In this document: positions 1-7,966 of the stretch, piece after piece | Numbering within the stretch: the first letter of the stretch is position 1 | Layout of the letters: every line of letters starts with the position of its first letter | Assembly (NCBI GenBank): GCA_030698645.1 | Contig: JAUYMV010000012.1 | Span: 1 to 11,935, forward strand | Origin: Mesorhizobium sp. | Lineage (GTDB): Bacteria; Pseudomonadota; Alphaproteobacteria; Rhizobiales; Rhizobiaceae | Reading direction: 5' to 3' | DNA: 11,935 nucleotides | Notes under the pieces: model-generated | Seen by the model: the letters and a program-made list of their open reading frames with translations, nothing else | The model's database searches: none | What the model was told of the DNA's origin: nothing | Made by a program: the position numbers and the translations under genes

Positions 1-973
1 AGGTCTCGAGCACGCCAAGATGGCTGGGGTCGCCGGCGATATTGGCCAGTGGGACCTGATGCGAACGCCAGGACCCTTCGGTCTTCTTGCCATCGACCTC
101 CTTGGGGCCGGTCCAACCCTTGGGCGTGCGCAGAACGATCATCGGCCAGATCGGCCGCTTCGTATAACCATTGGCCCGCGCGTCCGTCTGGATTTGCCGG
201 ATGTCTCCGACGATCCGGTCGAGCGTCTCGGCCATCAGCCGGTGCACCTTTTCCGGATCGTCGCCTTCGACGAAATAGGGCTTGTAGCCATAGCCCCGAA
301 ACAGCGCCTCGAGTTCCTCGTGGCTGATCCGGGAAAGGATCGTCGGACTGGCGATCTTGTAGCCGTTGAGGTGGAGGATGGGTAGTACCGCCCCGTCGCG
401 CACCGGGTTAAGGAACTTGTTGGAATGCCAGCTGGTGGCGAGCGCGCCGGTTTCCGCCTCGCCGTCTCCCACCACGCACACGACCACGAGGTCCGGATTG
501 TCGAAGACGGCGCCATAGGCATGCATCAGCGAGTAGCCGAGTTCGCCGCCCTCGTTGATCGACCCGGGGGTCTCCGCGGCGACGTGACTGGATATGCCGC
601 CCGGATAGGAAAACTGGGTGAACAGCTTCTTCAGGCCGTCTTCGTCCTCGGAAATGTCCGGATAGAACTCGCTGTAGGTGCCTTCGAGATAGGTATTGGC
701 CACGAGGCCAGGACCGCCATGCCCAGGCCCCGCGACATAGATCATGTCGAGGTCGAACTGCTTGATGATCCGGTTGAGGTGGACATAGATGAAGTTCAGT
801 CCCGGCGTCGTGCCCCAATGGCCGAGCAGCCGCGGCTTGACGTGCTTCAGCTGCAACGGCTCGCCCAGCAGGGCATTGTCGCGCAGGTAGATCTGGCCGA
901 CGGACAGAAAATTGGCGGCCTGCCAGTAGGCGTGCATCTTCCGCAGGAGTTCTGACGACAGCGGTTCGTTCAT
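1..973 (-). CDS. xfp: Phosphoketolase (xylulose-5-P/fructose-6-P), N-terminal part; C-terminus beyond window
   Basis: Thiamine-diphosphate enzyme of the cytosol that cleaves xylulose-5-phosphate (and often fructose-6-phosphate) with phosphate to acetyl-phosphate plus glyceraldehyde-3-P (or erythrose-4-P). Translating the minus strand from the ATG at 973 gives 324 uninterrupted codons to the window edge; the family is about 790 residues, so roughly 40% is present. Family motifs seen: [10 protein letters not shown] at 51-60, GPGHGGP at 82-88, a [19 protein letters not shown] block near 129-149, and the ThDP/Mg motif GDGEAETG at 169-176 followed by [15 protein letters not shown] lies near 304. 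The ATG overlaps the ackA stop codon (ATGA), so translation is probably coupled. AckA converts the acetyl-P product to acetate and ATP. Family is certain; substrate preference between X5P and F6P cannot be read from this part. Confidence 0.96.
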   Translation of the reverse strand, partial: MNEPLSSELLRKMHAYWQAANFLSVGQIYLRDNALLGEPLQLKHVKPRLLGHWGTTPGLNFIYVHLNRIIKQFDLDMIYVAGPGHGGPGLVANTYLEGTYSEFYPDISEDEDGLKKLFTQFSYPGGISSHVAAETPGSINEGGELGYSLMHAYGAVFDNPDLVVVCVVGDGEAETGALATSWHSNKFLNPVRDGAVLPILHLNGYKIASPTILSRISHEELEALFRGYGYKPYFVEGDDPEKVHRLMAETLDRIVGDIRQIQTDARANGYTKRPIWPMIVLRTPKGWTGPKEVDGKKTEGSWRSHQVPLANIAGDPSHLGVLET

Positions 974-2163
974 GTGGCTGCTTCCCTGGAAGGTTTGCGG
1001 TTCAGAATGTTTCCGACTGCCTTGGCGATCACCATCTCCTCGTCCGTCGCGATGACACGGACGGCGACCTGGGCATCGTCCTCGGAAACGAGCGGCGCGT
1101 TGCTATCGTTCCGGTTCGCGTCGAGATGAATGCCGAGGAAGCCGAGGCCGGCGCAGATGCGTTCGCGGATAACCGGCGAATTCTCCCCGATGCCGCCCGT
1201 GAACACCAGCGTATCGAGCCCGCCGAGCGCGGCAGCCATCGCCCCGATGCTCTTCCTGATCTCGTAGCAGAACAGCTCGATAGCTTCGGCCGCCCGGATG
1301 TCGTCGGCTTCCCGGTCGAGCAGGTCGCGAACATCGGACGTCGTTTCCGAAATGCCGAGCAATCCTGACTCATGGTTGACCATGCGATGAAACTGTTCGG
1401 CCGTCATGCCTTCGGTTCGGGCGCAGAACAGGACCAGTCCCGGATCGAGATTGCCCGAGCGCGTGCCCATGGGCACGCCGGCGGCCGGCGTGAAGCCCAT
1501 GGTGGTGTCGATGCTCCGGCCGCCGCGCACGGCAGACAGGCTGGCGCCATTGCCAAGGTGGGCCAGAACGACACGGCCGGAGGCTGCGCCTTCGCCGGCG
1601 ACCCGCGCCAGTTCCTCGATCAGGAATGAATAGGACAGTCCATGGAACCCATAGCGCTCGACTCCCAGGGCGTCGTAGCGGCGGGGAATCGGGAGAATTT
1701 TCGCGACCCGCGGCATGTCGCGATGAAACGCCGTATCGAAGCACACGATCTGCGGGAGGTCCGGCCCGCGCGCTTGCAGGATCTCGATCAGTGCGATCTC
1801 GGAGGGCAGGTGCTCCGGCGCATAGGTGGCTATCCGTTTCAGTTCCGCCATCAGCTCGGCTGTGATCGGTTGCGGTTCCCTGTAGTGCGCGCCGCCGTTG
1901 ACAATACGATGACCGACCGCCGCAAGCGTCGCCAATCCGATGCGTTCATCGATCCAGTCGAGCAGGAAGGTCGCGGCCGATCGGTGATCGAGGTCGCCGA
2001 CGACTTTGCTTTGGCTTTCGCCGCTCGCCAAATCCGTGAACGCAAGCGTCGTGTCGCTTCTGCCGATACGGTCCATCTTGGCCCGCAGGCGCCGGACCGG
2101 GGGATCGGCTTCGGTAAACAATGCGAGCTTGATGCTCGACGAGCCGCCATTGATCGTCAGCAC
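970..2163 (-). CDS. ackA: Acetate kinase
   Basis: Cytosolic ASKHA-fold kinase for acetyl-phosphate + ADP <-> acetate + ATP. I start it at the GTG at 2163 because AGGAGA lies 7 nt upstream and the product then begins directly with the family's N-terminal phosphate-binding strand, [10 protein letters not shown]; this gives 397 residues, the usual length (about 400). An upstream TTG at 2217 would add 18 Arg-rich residues and lacks such a site. Motifs (GTG numbering): GHRIV at 84-88 (Arg86), FDTAFH 142-147, YGFHG 171-175 (catalytic-type His174), HLGNG 202-206, [11 protein letters not shown] 232-242 (Arg235), GGIGEN 323-328 and a C-terminal ATDEE. The usual VHGG is VNGG here (Asn89). It overlaps xfp by 4 nt and follows phaZ by 124 nt. 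No phosphotransacetylase is visible, so the path from acetyl-P to acetyl-CoA is not fully encoded here. Confidence 0.96.
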   Translation of the reverse strand: MLTINGGSSSIKLALFTEADPPVRRLRAKMDRIGRSDTTLAFTDLASGESQSKVVGDLDHRSAATFLLDWIDERIGLATLAAVGHRIVNGGAHYREPQPITAELMAELKRIATYAPEHLPSEIALIEILQARGPDLPQIVCFDTAFHRDMPRVAKILPIPRRYDALGVERYGFHGLSYSFLIEELARVAGEGAASGRVVLAHLGNGASLSAVRGGRSIDTTMGFTPAAGVPMGTRSGNLDPGLVLFCARTEGMTAEQFHRMVNHESGLLGISETTSDVRDLLDREADDIRAAEAIELFCYEIRKSIGAMAAALGGLDTLVFTGGIGENSPVIRERICAGLGFLGIHLDANRNDSNAPLVSEDDAQVAVRVIATDEEMVIAKAVGNILNRKPSREAAT

Positions 2164-2169
2164 CCGGAT

Positions 2170-2175
2170 TCTCCT
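2170..2175 (-). promoter_or_regulatory. Ribosome binding site that fixes the ackA start
   Basis: Reading the minus strand, AGGAGA is followed by 7 nt (AATCCGG) and then GTG at 2163. This is the only good Shine-Dalgarno match near the 5' end of the gene and supports the GTG start over the TTG at 2217. Confidence 0.75.
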
Positions 2176-2287
2176 GCCTGTCCGCCGTTCGGCGTTTCGA
2201 ATGCTGCGACAGTGCAACCCAAATCAACCCGCTGTCGAGATGGCTTGCGCCGGTCGGCGCGCCTCAGCGTCCATGCGTCGCGGAACG

Positions 2288-3133
2288 CTACATCGGCTCG
2301 CGCAGGAAGGCTTCGATCGTTGCGGCCGATCCGTGCGGGTCGGTGACCAGGAACAGATGACCGTCGTCGAGCATGAGCAGCCGCGCCTCCGGGATGAGCG
2401 CGGCCAGCGCCTTGGCATTGACGACCGGCACGAGCGGGTCGTCGGTGCCGGCCATGACCAGGGTCGGCTGGCGCAGGGCCCAGAGCCATGGAAGGCTCGT
2501 CCACCCGGTCATGGCGAGCAGTTGCAGCGTATAGCCATACTGTGTGGCGCCTTTCATCGCGCCGGCATGGCGCGTGATCAGCGTCGGGTCGGTGCGGAAC
2601 GCTCCGCCATAGATCTCGGCGGCGATGGAGCGCATGTAGCCGGGATCCGTGTAGCGCTTGATACTGGCCATCTTGAGCAGCACGTTCGGCGCGCCCGGAA
2701 CCATGGTGAAGCCCGGCGCGGTGGCGGCGAGGATCAGCTTGCGGCAGATGCCCGGATACTGATGGGCGAACTGCTGCGCCATTCCGCCGCCCCAGGACAC
2801 GCCCGAGACATCGGCCCGGTCGAAGCCGAGTTCGCCGAGCAGGTTTTTCGCCAGCCGCGCAATCGTCGATGGCCGGTAGGGCAGCGAGGGCGCCGGCGAG
2901 CCGCCGACGCCAGGTATGTCGAAGATCACGGCGGCGGTGTCGTCGAGCGCCTCCATGAAGGGCAGCGCGAGTTCCAGATTGGCGCCGATGCCGTTGAACA
3001 TCAGCAGCGGCGGGCGGCTGGACGTGCCCTCGCGCACACCGATGCGCAGCGTCTGTCCGCCGATCTCGACGGTCGAGATGCGCATCGCGCCGCCGACGGG
3101 CGCGGGGCGGGTTTTGGCCTTGGTCGTGGTCAT
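2288..3133 (-). CDS. phaZ: Intracellular poly(3-hydroxyalkanoate) depolymerase (mcl-PHA type, alpha/beta hydrolase)
   Basis: Alpha/beta hydrolase that releases 3-hydroxyacids from intracellular PHA granules. The 281-residue product follows the Pseudomonas mcl-PHA depolymerase almost throughout: LMFNGIGANLEL near 44-55, FDIPGVGGS 71-79, GVSWGGGMAQQFAHQYP 111-127, LAATAPG near 135-141, YGG.FR.DP near 175-183, GWTSLPWL 210-217, AG.DDPLVP 228-236 and DDGHLFL 256-262. The triad is Ser113, Asp232 and His259, with the same spacing as I recall for P. putida PhaZ (Ser102/Asp221/His248). Start: ATG at 3133 with a modest AAGGG about 7 nt upstream; Met17 (MRISTVEIGG) is an alternative that would match the shorter pseudomonad N-terminus. 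It lies 122 nt after phaC on the same strand, the phaC-phaZ order seen in pseudomonads. Confidence 0.93.
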   Translation of the reverse strand: MTTTKAKTRPAPVGGAMRISTVEIGGQTLRIGVREGTSSRPPLLMFNGIGANLELALPFMEALDDTAAVIFDIPGVGGSPAPSLPYRPSTIARLAKNLLGELGFDRADVSGVSWGGGMAQQFAHQYPGICRKLILAATAPGFTMVPGAPNVLLKMASIKRYTDPGYMRSIAAEIYGGAFRTDPTLITRHAGAMKGATQYGYTLQLLAMTGWTSLPWLWALRQPTLVMAGTDDPLVPVVNAKALAALIPEARLLMLDDGHLFLVTDPHGSAATIEAFLREPM

Positions 3134-3255
3134 GCGGTCGCCCTTTGCAGTCGTTCAGCCCTCGCCCGCTCGCAGAATTCGCCACTTTGCCTCGTTGCAT
3201 GAGCAAGCGGCGGTTCGCGAAGCGAGTCTGACCAAAGGCAATTCAAGAAAAGTCC

Positions 3256-4959
3256 TTACGGCTCAAATACATAGGTTCCAGGCGCCGGCCCGAGCGGCTT
3301 GTACTCGGCGTTGCCCGGCAGCGGCGAAACGATCTCCTCGCCCGATCGTTCCTTCAGGAAGGCCGCCCAGTCGAGCCACCAGCTGCCTTCATGCCGTGTC
3401 GCGGTCGCGGTCCAGGCATCGGCATCCTTCTCTTTCGCGACGCCCTTCACATACCAGGCCTTCGGATTGCCGGGCGGGTTCAGAAGGCTCTGCAAATGGC
3501 CCGAATTGGACAGCACGAAGGTGGTCTTGCCGCCAAAGATGCGCGCCGTCTTGTAGACCGCCTTCCATGGCGTGATGTGGTCGGTGGTGCCGCCGATGAC
3601 ATAGGTGTCGTGCTTGACCTTGGTCATGTCGATCGGCACGCCATGGATCGACATGCGCCCCGCATTCATGAACGGGTTGGTGAAGATCAGGTCGAGGAAG
3701 TCGCCGTGCAGGCGCGCCGGCAGCCGGGTCGTATCGGCGTTCCAGTAGAGCACGTCGAAAGCCGGCGGCTGGTTGCCGAGCAGATAGTTGTTCACCCAGT
3801 AGTTCCAGATCAGGTCGTTCGGCCGCATCCAGGCGAACATCTTCGCCATTTCCTGGCCGTCGAGCACCCCGCGCGCCTTCGAGAGCTGCTTGGCGGCCAT
3901 GATCGATTCCGGCGTGACGAGAGCGGCGAAATCGCTGTCGGTGTCGGCCTGCGTATCGAGCACGCAGACCGCCAGGATGACGGCGTTGATCTTCTTTTCC
4001 TTCTTGCCGGCGAGCCAGGCGACATAGGTCGACAGCGTGATGCCGCCCGAGCAGGAGCCCATCACGTTGACGGTATCGCTGCCGGTGATGTCGCGCGCCG
4101 CGTCGACCGCTTCGTCGAGGCCTGAGATATAGGTGTCGAGACCCCAGTCCGACTGCTGCGCCGTCGGATTGCGCCACGACACGCAGTAGGGCTGGATGCC
4201 CTGGCTGAGCAGGAAGCGGATCATGCTTTTGTCGGGCGACAGGTCGACGGAATAGTATTTGTTGATCTGCGGCGGCACGATCACCAGCGGCCGGCGAAAA
4301 ACCTTCTCGGTTGCCGAGGTGTAGTGGACGAGTTCCAGCACCTCGTTGCGGAACACCACTGTGCCCGGCGTGTTGGCGAGATTCTCGCCGACCTTGAACT
4401 TCGACGTATCGACCGACGAGGGCAGCCCGCCATTCTTGGTCATGTCGTCGAGGAAGTTCTTCAGCCCGTTGACGGCGCTCTTGCCGCCCGAATCGACCAG
4501 CGTCTTCAGAGCCGTCGGGTTGAGCGCGGGATTGTTGGACGGGGCCATCGTATCGACGAATATGGAGGTGATCAGGCGCGCGCGCGCGGCGTCCTTTTCC
4601 GGCAGGTCGGTCTTTTCGACGAGTTCCGTCACCGCCTTGCCCCAGGCCATGTAGGACTGCACCAGCGCCTTGTGGATGCCGCTCGACTTCCAGGCCGGAT
4701 CGGCGAAGCGGCGGTCCTTGGCGTCGGGCGCGATATCGGACTGTCCCGTGACGATCTTGCCGAACTCGCTGGCGAACGACATCCATTGCGTCATCAGGAG
4801 CTGCGGCTGGCCGGCCATGGCTTTCATCACGGCGCCAGCCGCCGCCACCAGTTCCTCCGGTCGCGGACCGACCAGCGGATTCAGCGCCAGCGTGTTCTGC
4901 GCCGCGTCATCGGCGATCTCGTCGGCGAGCGTGCGCTCACTGTCGGACTTCTTTGCCAT
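3256..4959 (-). CDS. phaC: Class II-type poly(3-hydroxyalkanoate) synthase
   Basis: Polymerises (R)-3-hydroxyacyl-CoA into PHA at the granule surface. The product has 567 residues (class II is about 560). It carries the lipase-like box GSCSGG at 301-306 with nucleophile Cys303, Asp460 in DHITPW and His488 in SNSGH; spacing agrees with the class II triad to within two residues. Class II hallmarks include YCVSWRNP 258-265, FAWMRPNDLIWNYWVNNYLLG at about 375-395, PPAFD.LYWNAD, TRLP..LHGD, LNPPGNPKAWY and the C-terminal PLGPAPGTYV. It is not the class I (PhbC) form usual for alphaproteobacterial PHB. ATG 4959 lies 4 nt after the stop of the MaoC-type hydratase, implying coupled translation and (R)-3-hydroxyacyl-CoA supply from fatty-acid oxidation. 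Medium-chain substrate preference is inferred from class, not shown. Confidence 0.96.
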   Translation of the reverse strand: MAKKSDSERTLADEIADDAAQNTLALNPLVGPRPEELVAAAGAVMKAMAGQPQLLMTQWMSFASEFGKIVTGQSDIAPDAKDRRFADPAWKSSGIHKALVQSYMAWGKAVTELVEKTDLPEKDAARARLITSIFVDTMAPSNNPALNPTALKTLVDSGGKSAVNGLKNFLDDMTKNGGLPSSVDTSKFKVGENLANTPGTVVFRNEVLELVHYTSATEKVFRRPLVIVPPQINKYYSVDLSPDKSMIRFLLSQGIQPYCVSWRNPTAQQSDWGLDTYISGLDEAVDAARDITGSDTVNVMGSCSGGITLSTYVAWLAGKKEKKINAVILAVCVLDTQADTDSDFAALVTPESIMAAKQLSKARGVLDGQEMAKMFAWMRPNDLIWNYWVNNYLLGNQPPAFDVLYWNADTTRLPARLHGDFLDLIFTNPFMNAGRMSIHGVPIDMTKVKHDTYVIGGTTDHITPWKAVYKTARIFGGKTTFVLSNSGHLQSLLNPPGNPKAWYVKGVAKEKDADAWTATATRHEGSWWLDWAAFLKERSGEEIVSPLPGNAEYKPLGPAPGTYVFEP

Positions 4960-4963
4960 CGGA

Positions 4964-5440
4964 TCAGGCCTTCGCCGGACGGCTGGCCATCAGCATGGCC
5001 AGCGTCTCGGCGATCAAAGCGGGCTTCTCCTCGCCCTCGATCTCGACCGTATTGCTGGACTTCATCAGGAACTGGCCCGGCGCCTTTTCCTCGAAGGACA
5101 CCAGCGTCGAGCGCATGCGCACCTTCTGTCCGGCCTTGACCGGGGTGAGAAACCGCACCTTGTCGAGGCCGTAATTGAAGGCGGCGGCGGTGCCTTGCGG
5201 CATCGCGCCGATGTCGTAGGACATGGCGGCGATCAGCGACAGCGTCAGGTAGCCGTGCGCCACCGGGGCCTTGAAGGGGCTCTCGCGCTTTGCCCGCTCG
5301 ACATCGACGTGGATCCATTGCCGGTCGCCCGTGGTCTCCGCGAAGGCATCGATCATCTTCTGGTCGACGGTGATCCACGACGACACGCCGAGTTCCTTGC
5401 CGGCCATGTCCTTCATGCTGTCGAATGTCAGTGCGACCAT
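4964..5440 (-). CDS. MaoC-type (R)-specific enoyl-CoA hydratase (NodN/Rv0130-like; PhaJ role likely)
   Basis: Single hot-dog protein of 158 residues predicted to hydrate trans-2-enoyl-CoA to (R)-3-hydroxyacyl-CoA in the cytosol. The hydratase-2 region reads FAETTGDRQWIHVD at 33-46, giving the catalytic pair Asp39 and His44 with the five-residue spacing known for PhaJ (Asp31/His36). It then has SPFKAPVAHGYLTLSL at 54-69. The QWIH sequence replaces the NPLH of classic PhaJ and is typical of the NodN/Rv0130 branch. Start: ATG at 5440 preceded by a strong GGAGGAA 8 nt upstream, making it the probable first gene of the minus-strand unit. Four nt separate it from phaC, so a monomer-supply role fits well. 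A general fatty-acid or signalling role, as suggested for NodN, cannot be excluded, so I give no symbol. Confidence 0.9.
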   Translation of the reverse strand: MVALTFDSMKDMAGKELGVSSWITVDQKMIDAFAETTGDRQWIHVDVERAKRESPFKAPVAHGYLTLSLIAAMSYDIGAMPQGTAAAFNYGLDKVRFLTPVKAGQKVRMRSTLVSFEEKAPGQFLMKSSNTVEIEGEEKPALIAETLAMLMASRPAKA

Positions 5441-5627
5441 TCCAGAATTCCTCCGCGTTTCGGTCTTTTGTTTTTTGCCAATCTAGACGCCTGTTCATGG
5501 CTTGGAAAGCCGCGTCCTGCCTTCAAAAAGCGTGCTTGTAATCGGCGTGGATTCGGCAAAGATGGCGCCAACAAGAGGGCGCCGGCTACGGACGTCTCGC
5601 CGCGACGACGCGGCACGGGAGGAGACG
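5441..5627. promoter_or_regulatory. Divergent intergenic region between the PHA unit and the WS/DGAT unit
   Basis: This 187-nt gap between two divergent start codons must hold promoters for both directions. It contains an AT-rich patch (about 5459-5485, including a run of T) and strong ribosome binding sites at both edges. I could not pick a convincing -35/-10 pair for either strand, and I saw no TGCA-N-TGCA dyad like those before the phasin at 11522. Confidence 0.45.
5618..5625 (+). promoter_or_regulatory. Ribosome binding site that fixes the WS/DGAT start
   Basis: GGAGGAGA ends 2 nt before the ATG at 5628 (GGAGG core 5 nt away). The product then starts MKQLGGIDASFLY, the normal N-terminus of WS/DGAT enzymes, so the open frame upstream to 5502 is not part of the gene. 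Confidence 0.8.
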
Positions 5628-7091
5628 ATGAAACAGCTTGGCGGCATCGACGCCTCGTTTCTCTACATGGAGACGCCCGAAACGCCGATGCATGTGGCGG
5701 GGCTGACGCTGTTCGAGCCTCCCGCCGACTTTTCGGGCTCCTTCTTCGAGCATTTCAGGGAATTCTTCCTCTCGCGCATGCATCTGGCGCCGATCTTCGA
5801 GAAGAAGCTCGCCCGCACGGTGCTCGAACTCGACCATCCGGGCTGGGTCGATGCCGGCGAAATGGATTTCGACTATCATTTGCGCAAGGCGACGCTGCCA
5901 GCGCCCGGAAGCTGGGCGCAGTTGGAGGCGACGGTCGGCGACTTGCATTCCGTGCCGCTGGACCGCACACGGCCGCTCTGGCAGTTCACCGTCATAGACG
6001 GGCTCGACGACGGCAATGTCGCGATCTATTCGAAGGTGCACCACGCCGCCGTCGACGGCGGCGCGGGCATGGCGATCGCCGCCGCGCTCTACGATATTTC
6101 GCCGCAGCCGCGCACGGTGAAGCCGCCCGAGCCGAAGCAGCCCCAGGCGCGCAAGCCGAGCATCGAGGAGCGCGCGCTGCTCGGCATCAACGACTTCGTG
6201 CAAAACATCGTGCGCCAGCAATTGCGGGTGATCGAGGCGGTGCCGCAGGCGCTGAACACGCTGACCGACCTGCTGCTGCCGAAGCCGGGCGACGCGGCGA
6301 AGGGTGTCGGCGGACTGCCGCAATTGCCCGATGTCGCCGGCATGCTGGCGCCCAAGACGCCGTTCAACGTCACCATCACCAGCCAACGTTCCTACGCGGC
6401 GCGGTCGGTCTCGCTCGCGGACGCGAAGTTCATCGCCAAGGCGACCGGAACCAAGATCAACGACGTGGTGATGGCGGTCTGCGCCGGTGCGCTGCGGCCC
6501 TATCTGAAGGCGCACAAGGCCTTGCCGAAAAAGCCGCTGGTCGCCTTCGTGCCGATCTCGCTGCGCGAAGCCGGCAATTCCGACAGCAACAACCAGGTCT
6601 TTGGCATGAACTGCCAGATCCACACCGAAATCGCCGATCCGCTGGAGCGGCTGATGGCGATCCGCGGCAAGGCGTCGGAGTCGAAGAATCTCGCCGGCAG
6701 CGTCAAGGACATCGCGCCGAAGGATTATTCGCTGCTCGGCGCGCCGCTGCTGCTCCCCGGCCTGATGCAGCTCTACGGGCGCGCCGGCCTCGCCGACGTG
6801 CTGCCTTCGGCGGTGAACCTGACGATTTCAAACACCGCCGGACCGCCCTTCCCGCTCTACTGCGCCGGCGCGAAGATCCTGGCGCTCTATCCGGTGTCCA
6901 TTCCGGTGCATGGCATCGCGCTCAACATGACCGTGCAGTCCTACCAGGACCGGCTCGACTTCGGCCTCACCGCCGACCGCCGCGCCGTGCCGGATATCGA
7001 CGCGCTGGCCGACCTGCTGGAGCCGGCGCTCGCCGAATTGAAGGAGGCGGCGGCCAAGCGGGCCGCGGCGGCGAAGGAAGCTTCCGCTTGA
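5628..7091 (+). CDS. WS/DGAT-type O-acyltransferase (wax ester synthase / diacylglycerol acyltransferase)
   Basis: Transfers a fatty acyl group from acyl-CoA to a long-chain alcohol or diacylglycerol, forming wax esters or triacylglycerol at the inner membrane/lipid-body surface. The 487-residue product (family about 450-500) starts MKQLGGIDASFLY, as family members do. It has PLDRTRPLWQF at 110-120, the catalytic HHxxxDG as HHAAVDG at 138-144, a conserved NDVVMAVCAGALR at 278-290, and SNTAGP at 401-406 near the usual C-terminal N-x-x-GP motif. The last 17 residues are a Lys/Ala-rich helix-like tail (LKEAAAKRAAAAKEASA). It is divergent from the PHA unit and followed 91 nt later by an alpha/beta hydrolase. 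Whether the product is wax ester or TAG cannot be told from sequence. Confidence 0.95.
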   Translation: MKQLGGIDASFLYMETPETPMHVAGLTLFEPPADFSGSFFEHFREFFLSRMHLAPIFEKKLARTVLELDHPGWVDAGEMDFDYHLRKATLPAPGSWAQLEATVGDLHSVPLDRTRPLWQFTVIDGLDDGNVAIYSKVHHAAVDGGAGMAIAAALYDISPQPRTVKPPEPKQPQARKPSIEERALLGINDFVQNIVRQQLRVIEAVPQALNTLTDLLLPKPGDAAKGVGGLPQLPDVAGMLAPKTPFNVTITSQRSYAARSVSLADAKFIAKATGTKINDVVMAVCAGALRPYLKAHKALPKKPLVAFVPISLREAGNSDSNNQVFGMNCQIHTEIADPLERLMAIRGKASESKNLAGSVKDIAPKDYSLLGAPLLLPGLMQLYGRAGLADVLPSAVNLTISNTAGPPFPLYCAGAKILALYPVSIPVHGIALNMTVQSYQDRLDFGLTADRRAVPDIDALADLLEPALAELKEAAAKRAAAAKEASA

Positions 7092-7182
7092 CCGCCGGTG
7101 CGGCGCATGCGCGCAATTGGTGAACCAAAGTCCCATATGATGTGTTGAGTGCAGCCGGATCAACGAATCGACAGGAACCAGA

Positions 7183-7956
7183 ATGACCGCCGCAGCATCC
7201 CTCAAGCCGCCCTCGAAACTGCTCTTCGCGCTCGAATTGCGCACGATCCCGGAACTCGGCGGATTCCTGGCGACGCTGCCGCTGCTGGGCGCCATGGCGC
7301 CGCGCGGCGACGGGCACCCCGTGCTGGTGCTTCCGGGACTCGCCACCTCGGACCGCTCCACGCTGGCGTTGCGCACCTTCCTGAAATCGAAGGGCTACGC
7401 CGTCCAGGGCTGGGAACTCGGCCGCAACTATGGTCCGATTCCCGGCATCGAGCGGCGCATGGTCGAAAAGGTCCGCGAACTCAGCGACAGGCATGGCCGC
7501 AAGGTCAGCCTAGTCGGATGGAGCCTCGGCGGCATCTATGCGCGGCAGCTGGCCAAGATGCTGCCCGACGAAGTGCGCCAGGTGATCACGCTCGGCAGCC
7601 CGTTCAACGGCGACCCGCGCGCGACGAATGCCTGGAAGCTCTACGAGTTCACCTCCGGCCACAAGGTCGACGACCGCGAGCGCCACATGGGCGGCGCGAT
7701 CTCCGAATCGCCCCCGGTGCCCTCGACGGCGATCTACAGCCGCTCCGACGGCATCTGCGCCTGGCAGGCCTGCGTCGAAAACGATGGCCCGATGACCGAC
7801 AACATCGAGGTCGAAGGCAGCCATTGCGGCCTCGGCCACCATCCGGCCGCCGTCTATGCGGTCGCCGAGCGGCTGGCGCAGGCGGAAGGGGCATGGGCGA
7901 AGTTCGACCGTAGCGGCTGGCGAAGCGCGATCTATCCGAACCCGAAGCGGGGGTAG
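7183..7956 (+). CDS. Alpha/beta hydrolase (lipase/esterase-like) next to WS/DGAT
   Basis: A 257-residue serine hydrolase of unproved substrate. The oxyanion-type segment HPVLVLPGL is at 45-53, and the nucleophile elbow GWSLGG at 112-117 gives Ser114. LGSPF is at 137-141. Asp189 (YSRSDG) and His214 (GSHCGL) are likely triad partners. There is no secretion signal; the N-terminus is mildly hydrophobic around 24-39, so a cytoplasmic or membrane-surface enzyme is likely. Start: ATG at 7183 with AGGA about 7 nt upstream. The gene lies 91 nt behind the WS/DGAT acyltransferase on the same strand. Such pairing suggests hydrolysis or remodelling of the acyltransferase product (wax ester or acylglycerol), an inference from context. 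Its stop codon is followed 10 nt later by a palindromic repeat. Confidence 0.88.
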   Translation: MTAAASLKPPSKLLFALELRTIPELGGFLATLPLLGAMAPRGDGHPVLVLPGLATSDRSTLALRTFLKSKGYAVQGWELGRNYGPIPGIERRMVEKVRELSDRHGRKVSLVGWSLGGIYARQLAKMLPDEVRQVITLGSPFNGDPRATNAWKLYEFTSGHKVDDRERHMGGAISESPPVPSTAIYSRSDGICAWQACVENDGPMTDNIEVEGSHCGLGHHPAAVYAVAERLAQAEGAWAKFDRSGWRSAIYPNPKRG

Positions 7957-7966
7957 GATGGGTTTG

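Noticed and set aside
2202..2217. TGC-rich stretch (TGCTGC...GTGCA) upstream of ackA as a PhaR-type operator
   Set aside because: The half-sites do not form a consistent dyad and the spacing differs from the sites before the phasin; a chance match is likely.
2006..3202. 398-codon plus-strand open frame antisense to phaZ and part of ackA
   Set aside because: Same shadow pattern; the minus-strand genes carry full catalytic motifs.
3195..3206. TTGC-ATGA-GCAA inverted repeat between phaC and phaZ
   Set aside because: Only 4-bp arms; too short to claim a site, though it lies where an internal promoter for phaZ could be.
5502..5627. N-terminal extension of WS/DGAT from a TTG at 5502
   Set aside because: The ATG at 5628 has a near-perfect ribosome site and yields the normal family N-terminus.
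5586..6623. 345-codon minus-strand frame inside WS/DGAT
   Set aside because: Antisense shadow of a gene with an intact HHxxxDG motif.
4670..7123. Very long open frame on the plus strand (817 codons) running antisense to phaC/MaoC and out of frame through WS/DGAT
   Set aside because: It is Arg/Ala/Gly-rich low-information translation typical of a GC-rich shadow frame, and it crosses three well-supported genes on both strands.
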